DNA from: an uncultured Paracoccaceae bacterium
GTDB taxonomy: Bacteria > Pseudomonadota > Alphaproteobacteria > Rhodobacterales > Rhodobacteraceae
Assembly: GCA_934500835.1 (NCBI GenBank)
Contig: CAKSTR010000007.1
Span: 172,459 to 236,458, forward strand
DNA: 64,000 nt
Direction: 5' to 3'
This document shows positions 1 through 8,161 of this stretch, one piece after another. Every line of letters begins with the position of its first letter. Within the stretch, counting starts at the first letter, position 1. The notes under the pieces were generated by a model, which had not been told where the DNA came from, did no database searches, and saw only the letters and a list, made by a program, of their open reading frames with translations. Both the position numbers and the translations under genes were made by a program.

Positions 1-113
1 CGCCTCACAGGCTCAGCACCGGGTCGGGCCAAATAGTTTTCCGCACCTTGGATGCAGTTATGCGACAGGCCCCCTAGGGGAGATCTCCAGAATTCGCATA
101 AACAGTATTATGT

Positions 114-143
114 AATATAAACTGATATGAAATCCCCGTGCAA
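114..143 (-). promoter_or_regulatory. Candidate leftward promoter at window edge
   Basis: On the minus strand TTGCAC (138-143) and TATATT (114-119) are separated by 18 bases, in the most AT-rich stretch of the first kilobase. It points out of the window, so its gene is not visible. The remaining bases 1-164 hold no recognisable gene; GGAGATCTCC at 79-88 is a 10-base palindrome of unknown meaning. Confidence 0.35.
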
Positions 144-164
144 GGCACTGAACTCCCTTATCGA

Positions 165-1349
165 TCAGACAATCGCCTGCTCGCGGAACGGACGCTGCTC
201 CAGCATGCGGCTGACCGAGAGGTCGGACAGGTCCAGGCTCTGCCAGCCGCCTGTCAGGATATGTTCGGCAAGGCCGCGGCCGACGGCCGGGGATTGCTGC
301 AAGCCGTGGCCGGAGAAGCCGTTGCACAGGAACAGGTTCGGCACGTCGGGATGCGGACCCAGGATCGCGTTCTGGTCCAGCGTGTTATAGGCGTAATGGC
401 CAACCCAGTGCCGCACCACCTTGACCGCATCGAAGCCCGGAGCGCGCGCGTAAAGCTGCTCCCAGATCACATCCTCGAAAAGATGAAGATCGGGGTCGAA
501 GTCATTGGCATCACAGGGCCCGTCGTCCTGCGGCACGGTGGCGGTGATCCAGTGCTCGTGCTCGGGCCGCAGGTAGAAACCGGCGTCGACCAGCAAGGGC
601 GCGTCCGGGTGGCGGGCGTTCGGCGCGTCGATCACGAAGACGGTGCGCTTGCGCGGCTCTACCGCAAGATCAAACCCGGCCCATCGCAGGATTTCGGCCG
701 CACGCGTGCCGGCGGCATTGACCAGCGTGGCACAGTTGATCATGGATTTGCCGGCGTCACGGGTCTCGATCTCGACTCCGGTCACGCGGTTGCCCTGCAT
801 CTGCAGCCCGCAAGCCCGCGCGGTCAGGAATCGGGCACCCTGTGCCTTGGCCGCATTCCGAAAACCCGCCATCAGGCCCATGTTGTCGAACCAGCCTTCA
901 TCGCGTGGGCCGAAAGTCGCCGCGGTCAGATCGCCGGTTTCCAGCCAGGGGAAGCGCGCCTTGACCTGATCGGGCGACCAGAGTTCGGTCGAGGCCCCCT
1001 GCCCCCGCTGCATCGCGGCGACCCCGGCCAGCGCCGCGGCACCTTCGGATGTCGAGGACAGAAAGAGATAGCCGTTCTCCTTCAGTCCCAGTGAGGAAAC
1101 CTGACCAAGACCGCCCAGTCGTTCATCGAAATTCCGAATGAAATCAATTCCGAAACGTGAGATGTTCACGTTCACCTCTGTGGTGAACTGCTGGCGGATC
1201 GAGGCGACGGAAAGCGCGGTCGAAGCCTGCGCAAAGGTTGGATCCCGCTCCAGCACCAGAACATCCAGGCCCGGCTGCATCTTGGTCAGCCACCAAGCGA
1301 CCGAAGACCCCATCACCGCCCCGCCGACAATGATGACATCTGCCGTCAT
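165..1349 (-). CDS. FAD-dependent oxidoreductase, DAO (glycine/D-amino acid oxidase) family
   Basis: A 394-residue cytoplasmic flavoprotein that probably oxidises a secondary amine or amino acid. The N-terminus (ADVIIVGGAVMGSSVAWW) is a Rossmann FAD-binding motif, with the ribose-binding acid in VLVLERD. The C-terminal CNGFSGHGLQQSP is the second FAD-contacting segment of sarcosine and dimethylglycine oxidase relatives. I chose the third possible start (1349) because an AGGA sits seven bases before it; upstream starts lack that spacing. The gene is divergent from the LuxR regulator at 1476. The substrate cannot be read from sequence. Confidence 0.85.
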   Translation of the reverse strand: MTADVIIVGGAVMGSSVAWWLTKMQPGLDVLVLERDPTFAQASTALSVASIRQQFTTEVNVNISRFGIDFIRNFDERLGGLGQVSSLGLKENGYLFLSSTSEGAAALAGVAAMQRGQGASTELWSPDQVKARFPWLETGDLTAATFGPRDEGWFDNMGLMAGFRNAAKAQGARFLTARACGLQMQGNRVTGVEIETRDAGKSMINCATLVNAAGTRAAEILRWAGFDLAVEPRKRTVFVIDAPNARHPDAPLLVDAGFYLRPEHEHWITATVPQDDGPCDANDFDPDLHLFEDVIWEQLYARAPGFDAVKVVRHWVGHYAYNTLDQNAILGPHPDVPNLFLCNGFSGHGLQQSPAVGRGLAEHILTGGWQSLDLSDLSVSRMLEQRPFREQAIV

Positions 1350-1475
1350 GTTCATTTCCTGCTCTCCCAAGGCTCGACAGGCTTCAAGCGTCTACGTATG
1401 ACAGATGCGGGGACGAGGACAACCCATGGTCGCGGGCCGCATCCCCCGACCCATGTTTGCAGGAGTGTGTGTGTC

Positions 1476-2264
1476 ATGACTGGAACCCCCGTCCTGGCGC
1501 TGCTGGCGCAGATCGCCGAGGCCCAAAGCATCGATGCCGTCTGGCACCTGACCCGAGAGCATTTCGCATCGCTTGGCTTTTCGCAGATCAACTACGGCTT
1601 CACCCGCTTCAAGCATATGAAGACGATCGGCGACCCGGACGATGCGCTGTTCCTTACCACCGGGGACGAGGCCTACGCCCAACGATATTTCCGCGGCGGG
1701 TTCTACGCCAAGTCCCCGCTTTTCCGCTGGGCCGAACGCAGCACCGGCGCCTGCACCTGGAAATGGGCGACCGACGCCTTTGCCGCCGGCAAGCTTTCCG
1801 CCGAAGAGGCCGAGGTGATGCGCCACAACGCCGCCCTTGGCATCGTGGCCGGCCTCTCGTTCAGCTTCTCCGAGGCATCGGCCCGGGCCAAGGGGGCGAT
1901 GGGTCTGACCGCCGACCCCGGCCTGACGGTCGAGGATGTGGAGCGGATCTGGGCCGAGAAGCGCAGCGAGATCATCGTTGTCGCCCATATGATGCATCTG
2001 AAGATCATCCAGCTGCCCCAGCTCAGCCGGTCGCGGGCGCTCAGCCCCCGTCAGCGCGAGGCGCTGGAGTGGGTCGCCGACGGCAAGACCACGCAGGATG
2101 TGGCGCTGTTGATGGGGGTCTCGCCCGCGATGGTCGAAAAGCACCTGCGCCTTGCGCGCGAGGCGCTGGCGGTGGAAACCACCGCGCAGGCGGTGGCCAA
2201 GGCCGCCCTTCTGAACATGATCTTCCAGGAGCCGATTGCGCAACAGGCCCAGGCCGCGCGCTGA
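1476..2264 (+). CDS. LuxR-family transcriptional regulator with autoinducer-binding domain (solo)
   Basis: A 262-residue quorum-sensing type regulator. Residues about 15-165 look like the acyl-homoserine-lactone-binding fold (INYGFTRF, KSPLFRWAER). Residues about 190-255 are a LuxR helix-turn-helix (LSPRQREALEWVADGKT, then VSPAMVEKHL). The start at 1476 is preceded by AGGAG at 1461-1465; an in-frame start at 1398 lacks a ribosome site and adds unconserved sequence. No luxI synthase is visible here, so it is a solo, or its synthase lies elsewhere. It is divergent from the FAD oxidase, and its transcript can run to the terminator at 2466-2512. Confidence 0.88.
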   Translation: MTGTPVLALLAQIAEAQSIDAVWHLTREHFASLGFSQINYGFTRFKHMKTIGDPDDALFLTTGDEAYAQRYFRGGFYAKSPLFRWAERSTGACTWKWATDAFAAGKLSAEEAEVMRHNAALGIVAGLSFSFSEASARAKGAMGLTADPGLTVEDVERIWAEKRSEIIVVAHMMHLKIIQLPQLSRSRALSPRQREALEWVADGKTTQDVALLMGVSPAMVEKHLRLAREALAVETTAQAVAKAALLNMIFQEPIAQQAQAAR

Positions 2265-2465
2265 ATTTCCGCCGCTGCAGGTAGGGAATTCCCAACTCGC
2301 TTGACGCTGCGGAAAGCGCCAGTGTGCGCGCGTTCCGAATGTGGTGGCGTTGGCCTGGAACAGGCAGGCGCAGAACCCGCAATTACGGGTCCGACTGTGT
2401 TTGCCTCCGGTTTCTTCCCCGTGGTCCTCATCCCCGAACGGTGCGGGGGGAAGTCGGATCTTGAA
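2265..2465 (+). ncRNA. Structured non-coding stretch after luxR; long 3' UTR or small RNA
   Basis: No convincing gene lies between luxR and tsf (2265-2611). Hand folding of the plus strand finds GCCT-GGAAC-AGGC, ACCCG-CAATTA-CGGGT, and a long arm pairing GTCCGACT with AGTCGGAT enclosing CTTCCCC/GGGGGAAG, then the terminator at 2466. TTGACG at 2299 resembles a -35 box but no good -10 follows. It could be the luxR 3' UTR or a processed or independent small RNA. I do not recognise a known riboswitch, 6S, tmRNA or SRP signature. Confidence 0.35.
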
Positions 2466-2512
2466 GGCCGTGTCCTGCCCATGACCAGTGGCAGGGCGCG
2501 GCCTTTTCCTTT
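2466..2512 (+). terminator. Rho-independent terminator (plus strand)
   Basis: GGCCGTGTCCTGCC (2466-2479) pairs with GGCAGGGCGCGGCC (2490-2503) over 14 base pairs including two G-U wobbles. The loop is 10 bases and TTTTCCTTT follows directly. It ends rightward transcription from luxR or from the structured stretch before it. Confidence 0.8.
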
Positions 2513-2568
2513 GCGCCAACGGGAAAGGGCCGAGGCAGTCCCCTGCCCCGGCCCCCGTTTCCATCCGC

Positions 2569-2602
2569 CCCCGTATGTCGCCTCAGCCGCGACCATACGG
2601 GG
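2569..2602 (-). terminator. Hairpin downstream of tsf
   Basis: CCCCGTATGTCGCC (2569-2582) and GCGACCATACGGGG (2589-2602) form a long stem with one bulge, ten bases past the tsf stop. There is no U-run, so it may act as an RNA 3' end stabiliser or a weak terminator of the rpsB-tsf operon. Confidence 0.55.
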
Positions 2603-2611
2603 TGGTATGCC

Positions 2612-3520
2612 TCAGACTTGCAGCGCCTTTGCCACTTCGGCGGCGAAGTCCTCTTCCTTCTTCTCGACGCCGTCGCCGACCATCACGCGGGCATAGCCGG
2701 TGATCTCGACCCCGGCCTCCTTGGCCGCGGCTTCGACGGTCAGGTCGGGGTTGATCACGAAGGCCTGGCCAAGCAGCGTGTTCTCGGCAAGGAAACGCTT
2801 CATCCGGCCCGGGATGATGTTGTTGTGGATCACCGCATCGGGCTTCGGCTTGGCCGAGGCCGCGTTTTCTTCCAGCGCCTTGGCGGTCTGCACCTGCAGT
2901 TCACGCTCCAGCACCACCGGATCAAGGGTGGCTTCGGACATCGACAGCGGGTTGGTCGCCGCGATATGCATGGCGAACTGCTTGCCGATGGCCTGCGCCT
3001 TGTCGGCCGGCCCCTTCAGCGCGACCAGCACGCCGATCTTGCCCATGCCTTCGGTGGCGGCATTGTGGACGTAGGACACCACGGTGTCGCCCTCCAGCAC
3101 ATGCATGCGGCGGAAGGTCATGTTCTCGCCGATGCGGGCGACGGCTTCCTGGATCACGGTCTCGACGGACTTGCCGTTCAGATCGGCAGCCTTCACCACT
3201 TCGATCGAATCGCCGGTGGTCAGGGCGATGTTCGCCACGTCGCGGACCAGCGCCTGGAAATCGGCGTTCTTGGCAACGAAGTCGGTTTCCGAGTTGATCT
3301 CGACCGCAACACCCTTGCCGTTCGACACGGCCACGCCGACCAGCCCTTCGGCTGCCACGCGGTCGGCCTTCTTGGCGGCTTTCGCCAGACCCTTGGTGCG
3401 CAACCAGTCAACCGCGGCTTCCATGTCGCCGGCGACCTCGGTCAGCGCCTTCTTCGCGTCCATCATGCCGGCGCCAGTGGCGTCGCGCAGTTCCTTCACC
3501 ATCGCTGCGGTGATCGTCAT
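2612..3520 (-). CDS. tsf: Elongation factor Ts
   Basis: EF-Ts, 302 residues, the guanine nucleotide exchange factor that recycles EF-Tu-GDP during translation. The N-terminal UBA-like domain carries the signature [19 protein letters not shown], followed by the core that inserts into EF-Tu ([11 protein letters not shown]). Length is normal for alphaproteobacteria. The start at 3520 has GGAG seven bases upstream; the ATG two codons earlier is too close. It is the second gene of rpsB-tsf, 68 bases after rpsB, with a strong hairpin between the two that could set their expression ratio. Confidence 0.98.
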   Translation of the reverse strand: MTITAAMVKELRDATGAGMMDAKKALTEVAGDMEAAVDWLRTKGLAKAAKKADRVAAEGLVGVAVSNGKGVAVEINSETDFVAKNADFQALVRDVANIALTTGDSIEVVKAADLNGKSVETVIQEAVARIGENMTFRRMHVLEGDTVVSYVHNAATEGMGKIGVLVALKGPADKAQAIGKQFAMHIAATNPLSMSEATLDPVVLERELQVQTAKALEENAASAKPKPDAVIHNNIIPGRMKRFLAENTLLGQAFVINPDLTVEAAAKEAGVEITGYARVMVGDGVEKKEEDFAAEVAKALQV

Positions 3521-3544
3521 GTCCATGCTCCTGCAATACGGGCA

Positions 3545-3566
3545 CCGGCGGGGCTATCCCCGCCGG
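3545..3566 (-). promoter_or_regulatory. Intercistronic hairpin between rpsB and tsf
   Basis: A perfect nine-base-pair stem, CCGGCGGGG and CCCCGCCGG with a four-base loop, lies between the rpsB stop and the tsf ribosome site. Without a U-run it looks like an attenuating or RNA-processing element rather than a full terminator. Confidence 0.6.
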
Positions 3567-3588
3567 GCAACAGCCTTGTGACGAAGCC

Positions 3589-4347
3589 TCAGGCCTCGAC
3601 GGCGGCTTCTTCCTCGGGGGCGGCTTCCAGCGCGCCCAGGTCGACGCCGGCGGCACCCAGTTGGGCCGACATGCCGTCAAGGGCGGCACGGGCCACCAGG
3701 TCGCAATAAAGCGCGATGGCGCGGGCCGCGTCATCGTTGCCCGGGATGACATTGGTCACGCCCTTGGGGTTGCAGTTGGTGTCGACCACGGCCACGACCG
3801 GGATGCCCAGCTTCTGCGCTTCCAGGATCGCAAGGTCTTCCTTGCCGACATCGATGATGAAGATCAGGTCCGGGGTGCCGCCCATCTCGCGGATGCCGCC
3901 CAGCGAAGCCTGCAGCTTCGCCTGGTCGCGTTCCATGTTCAGGCGCTCTTTCTTGGTCAGGCCCTCGCCGCCGGCCGCCAGAACCTCATCGATGTTCTTC
4001 AGGCGCTGGATCGACTGCGAAACGGTCTTCCAGTTGGTCAGCGTGCCACCCAGCCAGCGGTGGTTCATATAGTATTGCGCGCATTTCTCGGCGGCTTCGG
4101 CGATCGGCTTCTGGGCCTGACGCTTGGTGCCGACGAAAAGGATGCGGCCGCCCTTGGCGACGGTGTCGCGCACGACCTTCAGCGCCTGGTCCAGCAGCGG
4201 AACAGTCTGGGTCAGGTCGATGATATGGATGCCGTTGCGGTCACCATAGATGTACTGGCCCATGCGGGGGTTCCAGCGGGCCGTCTGGTGGCCGTAGTGA
4301 ACGCCAGCTTCAAGCAGCTGACGCATGGAAAACTCGGGGAGCGCCAT
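3589..4347 (-). CDS. rpsB: 30S ribosomal protein S2
   Basis: Small-subunit protein S2, 252 residues. The start [20 protein letters not shown] and the segment [14 protein letters not shown] are typical, as are [11 protein letters not shown] in the middle and [14 protein letters not shown] later. The C-terminus is a short Ala/Glu-rich tail. The ATG at 4347 is preceded by AAGGA at eight bases; a TTG two codons earlier is less likely. It is transcribed with tsf from the promoter at 4465-4493 through a leader of about 110 bases that folds well. Confidence 0.98.
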   Translation of the reverse strand: MALPEFSMRQLLEAGVHYGHQTARWNPRMGQYIYGDRNGIHIIDLTQTVPLLDQALKVVRDTVAKGGRILFVGTKRQAQKPIAEAAEKCAQYYMNHRWLGGTLTNWKTVSQSIQRLKNIDEVLAAGGEGLTKKERLNMERDQAKLQASLGGIREMGGTPDLIFIIDVGKEDLAILEAQKLGIPVVAVVDTNCNPKGVTNVIPGNDDAARAIALYCDLVARAALDGMSAQLGAAGVDLGALEAAPEEEAAVEA

Positions 4348-4458
4348 GTCCAAATTCCTTTCCGGTTTGCGCCTCGGCGGATGTTCTTACGGCTTGCGCC
4401 GCAACCGGTGGACCGACGGGGATTTCTCCCCCGACAAGCCCGCATCCGCCTGTGAAGT
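4348..4458 (-). ncRNA. Structured leader of rpsB-tsf mRNA, possible S2-responsive element
   Basis: Between the promoter and the rpsB start the minus strand can close an outer stem, GGCGGATG (4450-4443) with CATCCGCC (4383-4376). Inside are GGCTTG (4440-4435) with CAAGCC (4396-4391) and the hairpin CGGGG/CCCCG around 4417-4432. A multibranched leader before a ribosomal-protein gene suggests autogenous control by S2, as known for rpsB in other bacteria. The structure is hand-folded and unverified. Confidence 0.5.
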
Positions 4459-4464
4459 GGCGCG

Positions 4465-4493
4465 CGTATAGACCGCCCTTCCCCCCTTCGCAA
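4465..4493 (-). promoter_or_regulatory. Promoter of rpsB-tsf
   Basis: On the minus strand TTGCGA (4488-4493) and TATACG (4465-4470) are separated by exactly 17 bases. Transcription would start near 4458, giving a leader of about 110 bases before rpsB. Confidence 0.65.
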
Positions 4494-4501
4494 GCCCCGC
4501 C

Positions 4502-4530
4502 CTTCATTCTGGCCCAAATATCCCCGCCGG
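4502..4530 (+). repeat. Dispersed intergenic motif, copy A
   Basis: CTTCATTCTGGCCC followed by AAATATCC and CCGCCGG. It matches copies at 26836, 41088, 49697 and 58194/58239 and lies in the divergent region between rpsB and psuK. See the finding on the motif family. Confidence 0.7.
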
Positions 4531-4584
4531 AGGCAGCCCCGCCAGCCGCTTGCGCAAGCCGGTCGTTCAAGCGATGAAGGCGGC

Positions 4585-5475
4585 ATGACACCGGATATCC
4601 TCTGCATCGGTTCGGTCCTTTGGGACATCATCGGCCGCTCGCCCGCATCGATGCGGCTTGGCTCGGATGTGCCGGGGCGGATCACGCGCCTGCCGGGCGG
4701 CGTGGCGATGAACATCGCCATGACCCTGGCGCGCTTTGGCCTGCGTCCGTCTGCCCTGACCGCCATCGGCCGCGATGCCGAGGGCGACGAGCTGGTCGCC
4801 GCCTGCGGCCGGCTCGGGGTGGACACGGGCTTCGCCTATCGGTCCGAGGATTTGCCGACCGATGTCTATATGGCGGTCGAAGGGGCGAACGGGCTGATCG
4901 CCGCCATTGCCGATGCCCATTCGCTTGAGGCCGCCGGCGACAAGATCCTGCGCCCGCTGGCGGATGGCCGGCTTGGCAGCGCCCATACGCCCTGGAATGG
5001 TCCCATCGCGCTGGACGGCAATCTGACGGAATCGCTGCTTTCCGACATCGCCGCCTCTGCCCTGTTCGCCGAGGCCGATCTGCGCGTCGCCCCGGCCAGC
5101 CCGGGCAAGGCCGAGCGCCTGCGCCCCCTTCTCGCCCATCCCCGCGCCACGCTTTACGTCAACCTCGAAGAGGCCAACCTGCTGACCAAATCCCCCGCCC
5201 CGACCGCCGCCGGCGCGGCCGAGGCCCTGCTGGCCCGGGGGGCCGCGCGGGTGCTGGTCACCGATGGCGGGCGGTCGGCGGCCGAGGGCCGCGCCGGTCA
5301 GGGCGTCATCGCAGGCTCGCCGCCGCAGGTTCTGGTGACCCGCGTCACCGGCGCCGGTGATACCTTCATGGCCGCGCATCTGGTGGCCGAGCGCGGCGGT
5401 GCCGACCGGCCTGCCGCGCTGAATGCCGCCCTTCAGGCTGCGGCAAGCTATGTTTCCGGAGACCCAGGATCGTGA
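4585..5475 (+). CDS. psuK: PfkB-family sugar kinase, probable pseudouridine kinase
   Basis: A 296-residue ribokinase-fold enzyme. It would phosphorylate pseudouridine to pseudouridine 5'-phosphate. Visible are the N-terminal sugar-binding glycines (LPGGVAMNIAMTLARFG), the PfkB signature 1 region (AIGRDAEGDEL) and the catalytic loop GAGDTFMA near residue 258, whose Asp is the general base. The substrate is inferred from the next gene: psuG begins inside the psuK stop (GTGA overlap), an arrangement known for pseudouridine salvage. ATP serves as phosphate donor in this family. Confidence 0.85.
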   Translation: MTPDILCIGSVLWDIIGRSPASMRLGSDVPGRITRLPGGVAMNIAMTLARFGLRPSALTAIGRDAEGDELVAACGRLGVDTGFAYRSEDLPTDVYMAVEGANGLIAAIADAHSLEAAGDKILRPLADGRLGSAHTPWNGPIALDGNLTESLLSDIAASALFAEADLRVAPASPGKAERLRPLLAHPRATLYVNLEEANLLTKSPAPTAAGAAEALLARGAARVLVTDGGRSAAEGRAGQGVIAGSPPQVLVTRVTGAGDTFMAAHLVAERGGADRPAALNAALQAAASYVSGDPGS

Positions 5476-6386
5476 CACTGCCCGTCGAATATTCCGCCGA
5501 AGTCCAGACCGCCCGCGCCAATGGCGCCCCCGTCGTGGCGCTGGAATCCACCATCATCACCCATGGCATGCCCTATCCGCAGAACGTGGAAACGGCCGCA
5601 AGGGTCGAGGCCGAGATCCGCGCCCATGGCGCCGTCCCCGCCACCATCGCGGTGATGCAGGGCCGGCTGCATATCGGCCTGTCCGATCCGCAGTTGCAGG
5701 CGCTTGGGCAGGCGCAGGGCGTGGCAAAGCTGTCGCGGGCCGATCTTGCGGCCTGTATCGCCCGGGGCGGCACCGGGGCGACCACGGTGGCTGCGACGAT
5801 GATCTGCGCGCGCCTCGCCGGGATCGAGGTCTTCGCCACCGGCGGCATCGGCGGCGTCCATCGCGGTGCCGAGACCAGCTTTGACATCTCGGCCGACCTG
5901 ACCGAACTGGCGCAGACCCCGGTCACCGTCGTCGCCGCCGGGGCCAAGGCCATCCTGGACCTGCCGAAGACGCTGGAAGTGCTGGAAACCCAAGGGGTTC
6001 CGGTCATCGCCTACGGGCAGGACGATTTCCCGGCATTCTGGTCGCGCTCCTCGGGGCTGAAGGCTCCGCTCAGGATGGACACTGCCGCGCAGATCGCCGC
6101 CGCCCACCGGATGCGGGCGGCGCTTGGCCTGCCCGGCGGTCAACTGGTCGCCAATCCGATCCCGCCCGAGGCCGAAATTCCCCGCGACGTGATCATGCCG
6201 GTGGTCGAAGAGGCGCTGGCCGAGGCCGCCACCAAAGGCATCGCCGCCAAGGCCGTCACGCCCTTTCTCTTGCAGCGCATCTTCGAGCTGACGGCGGGCC
6301 GTTCGCTGACGGCGAACATCGCGCTGGTGCTGTCGAATGCCCGGCTGGGGGCCGCCATAGCCGGCGAACTGGCGGCACGGCGGTAA
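5472..6386 (+). CDS. psuG: Pseudouridine-5'-phosphate glycosidase
   Basis: A 304-residue enzyme that cleaves the C-C bond of pseudouridine 5'-phosphate to uracil and ribose 5-phosphate. The family signature near the N-terminus, VALESTIITHGMPYPQN, contains the active-site Glu (about residue 25). ARGGTGATTVAATM and FATGGIGGVHRGAE are the phosphate and metal-site segments; GAKAILDLPKTLE carries the catalytic lysine region. It starts with GTG at 5472, overlapping the psuK stop. Together the pair recycles pseudouridine from RNA turnover. Confidence 0.95.
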   Translation: MTLPVEYSAEVQTARANGAPVVALESTIITHGMPYPQNVETAARVEAEIRAHGAVPATIAVMQGRLHIGLSDPQLQALGQAQGVAKLSRADLAACIARGGTGATTVAATMICARLAGIEVFATGGIGGVHRGAETSFDISADLTELAQTPVTVVAAGAKAILDLPKTLEVLETQGVPVIAYGQDDFPAFWSRSSGLKAPLRMDTAAQIAAAHRMRAALGLPGGQLVANPIPPEAEIPRDVIMPVVEEALAEAATKGIAAKAVTPFLLQRIFELTAGRSLTANIALVLSNARLGAAIAGELAARR

Positions 6387-6465
6387 AAATACTCCCCCGT
6401 ATGGCCCATGCGGCATTGCGGAACGCGGTCCTGCGCCCCTAGATAGGGCGAAACAGGGATCCTCC

Positions 6466-7143
6466 ATGACCGATCTTCCGCCTCCGCGGCGCGGCTTTCT
6501 TGCCGGACTGCGTGCAAGCTTCCTGACCGGCCTGGTCGTCGTGCTGCCGATCGGTCTTACGATCTATGTCGTCTGGGCGGTGATCGGCTGGATCGACGGC
6601 TGGATCCTGCCGCTGATCCCGTCCTACTACCAGCCCGACGCCATCATGCGGCGCTGGTTCGGGCCCGACTACGAATTCCCGGTCCGCGGCGTGGGCGTTC
6701 TGGTCTTTCTGGTCGTCACCATCCTTGTGGGCTGGATGGCAAAGGGCCTCATCGGCCGCTCGGTCATCCGGCAGGGAGAGCGGATGGTCGATCGGATGCC
6801 GGTCGTGCGGTCGATCTATGGCGCGATCAAACAGGTGGCCGAGACCTTCTTCAACAAGAAGGAACAAAGCTTCGACAAGGTGGTGCTGGTCGAATTCCCC
6901 CGCGCCGGGTCCTGGGCGCTTGGCTTCGTCTCGACCCGGCCCAAGGGCGAACTGGCCGAGAGGCTGGCAAGGATGGGCCCAGAGATGTCGGCCGTCTTCG
7001 TCGGGCTGACGCCCTTCACCAGCGGCATGCTCCTCTTCGTGCCCTCGAAGGACCTGGTCGAGCTGGACATGGGCGTGGACGATGCCGCCAAGCTGATCGT
7101 CTCGGGCGGCCTCGTCTACCCGCTGCCGAAAGAGCCGAACTAA
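6466..7143 (+). CDS. DUF502 family membrane protein
   Basis: A 225-residue inner-membrane protein of unknown function. Two hydrophobic segments lie at about residues 16-42 (FLTGLVVVLPIGLTIYVVWA) and 65-90; the rest is soluble, with the DUF502 core RSIYGAIKQVAETF and the segment FVGLTPFTSGMLLFVPSKD. It converges on and overlaps the patatin gene by four bases at 7140-7143, so neither has a separate terminator. Function is not predictable; homologues are widespread in bacteria and plant chloroplasts. Confidence 0.85.
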   Translation: MTDLPPPRRGFLAGLRASFLTGLVVVLPIGLTIYVVWAVIGWIDGWILPLIPSYYQPDAIMRRWFGPDYEFPVRGVGVLVFLVVTILVGWMAKGLIGRSVIRQGERMVDRMPVVRSIYGAIKQVAETFFNKKEQSFDKVVLVEFPRAGSWALGFVSTRPKGELAERLARMGPEMSAVFVGLTPFTSGMLLFVPSKDLVELDMGVDDAAKLIVSGGLVYPLPKEPN

Positions 7144-8159
7144 CCGAACAGCGCCGGCAGATCGACCGTCGGCGCATGGCCGATATGGCCGGCGCAGGCG
7201 TCGAGAAAGCCCGACGCGGCGGCCCGGCCCGCATCATGCAACCGATGGATCAGATGGCTGGACGGCTCCAGCTTGGAACTGGCGGTCAGGTCGTTCATCA
7301 GCCGGTCATCGACGACCATATGAACGCGGACATCCTTCATCTGCCCCTTCTCGATCCGCCCCGAGTCGATCAGGCGCCGCACGAAGGCGATCGCCCGCAA
7401 TTCCCCCAGAAGCGAGGTGTTGAAGCTGATCTCGTTGACCCGGTTCTGGATTTCCAGCGGCGTCTGCGGAATGTCCTCGCGGCGCAGCGGGTTCACCTGA
7501 ACGATCACGATGTCATCGGGCAGATGGGTCTCATACAGCGGCCAGAGCGAGGGGTTCCCGGTGAAGCCGCCGTCCCAATAGGCCTCGCCGTCGATTTCGA
7601 CCGCGCGGAAGGCGGTGGGCAGGCAGGCCGAGGCCATCAGGGCCTGCGGTGTCAGCTCGTGCCCGTGAAAGATGCGGACCTTGCCGGTGCGCACATTGGT
7701 GGCCCCGACGAACAGTGCCGGACCGGCGGAGGTGCAGACGCGGCTGAAGTCGAGATCCCCGATCACCGGCTCCAGCGGGTTGCGGTAGTCGATCCCCGGC
7801 GTATAGGGCGACCACAGTTGCGAAGCCAGGCCGGCCGGGCTGAAGGGCAGGAAGCTTTCCGAGGCCTGCTGCCAGAAGCGCAGGGCCGGAACAAAGGGCA
7901 GCATCCAGGGCATCGTGCGGAAATCGCCGATGTCGGCCACCTTCTCCCACAGCTCGCGCAGGGTCTTGCGCGCGGCCTCAGGCCCGCCGGCCACCAGCCC
8001 GGCCTTCAGCGCGGCGCCGTTCAGGGCGCCCGCCGAAGTGCCCGAGATCGCGGCAATCTCCAGCCGGCCGTCCTCAAGGATCCGGTCCAGCACCCCCCAG
8101 GTAAAGGCGCCATGCGCCCCCCCGCCCTGCAGCGCAAGGCTGATCCGCCGGGGCTCCAT
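7140..8159 (-). CDS. Patatin-like phospholipase
   Basis: A 339-residue acyl hydrolase. The patatin elements are in order: oxyanion glycine loop (ALQGGGAHGAF, about residues 10-20), nucleophile elbow GTSAG (about residue 45), and the Asp of the Ser-Asp dyad in YWDGGFTGNP. No signal peptide is seen. The gene starts two bases after the bdhA stop, so the two form an operon; the same pairing is common in Rhodobacteraceae and suggests a link to hydroxybutyrate or polyhydroxybutyrate metabolism, though that is inference. A longer upstream reading frame overlaps bdhA and was not used. Confidence 0.9.
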   Translation of the reverse strand: MEPRRISLALQGGGAHGAFTWGVLDRILEDGRLEIAAISGTSAGALNGAALKAGLVAGGPEAARKTLRELWEKVADIGDFRTMPWMLPFVPALRFWQQASESFLPFSPAGLASQLWSPYTPGIDYRNPLEPVIGDLDFSRVCTSAGPALFVGATNVRTGKVRIFHGHELTPQALMASACLPTAFRAVEIDGEAYWDGGFTGNPSLWPLYETHLPDDIVIVQVNPLRREDIPQTPLEIQNRVNEISFNTSLLGELRAIAFVRRLIDSGRIEKGQMKDVRVHMVVDDRLMNDLTASSKLEPSSHLIHRLHDAGRAAASGFLDACAGHIGHAPTVDLPALFG

Positions 8160-8161
8160 GC

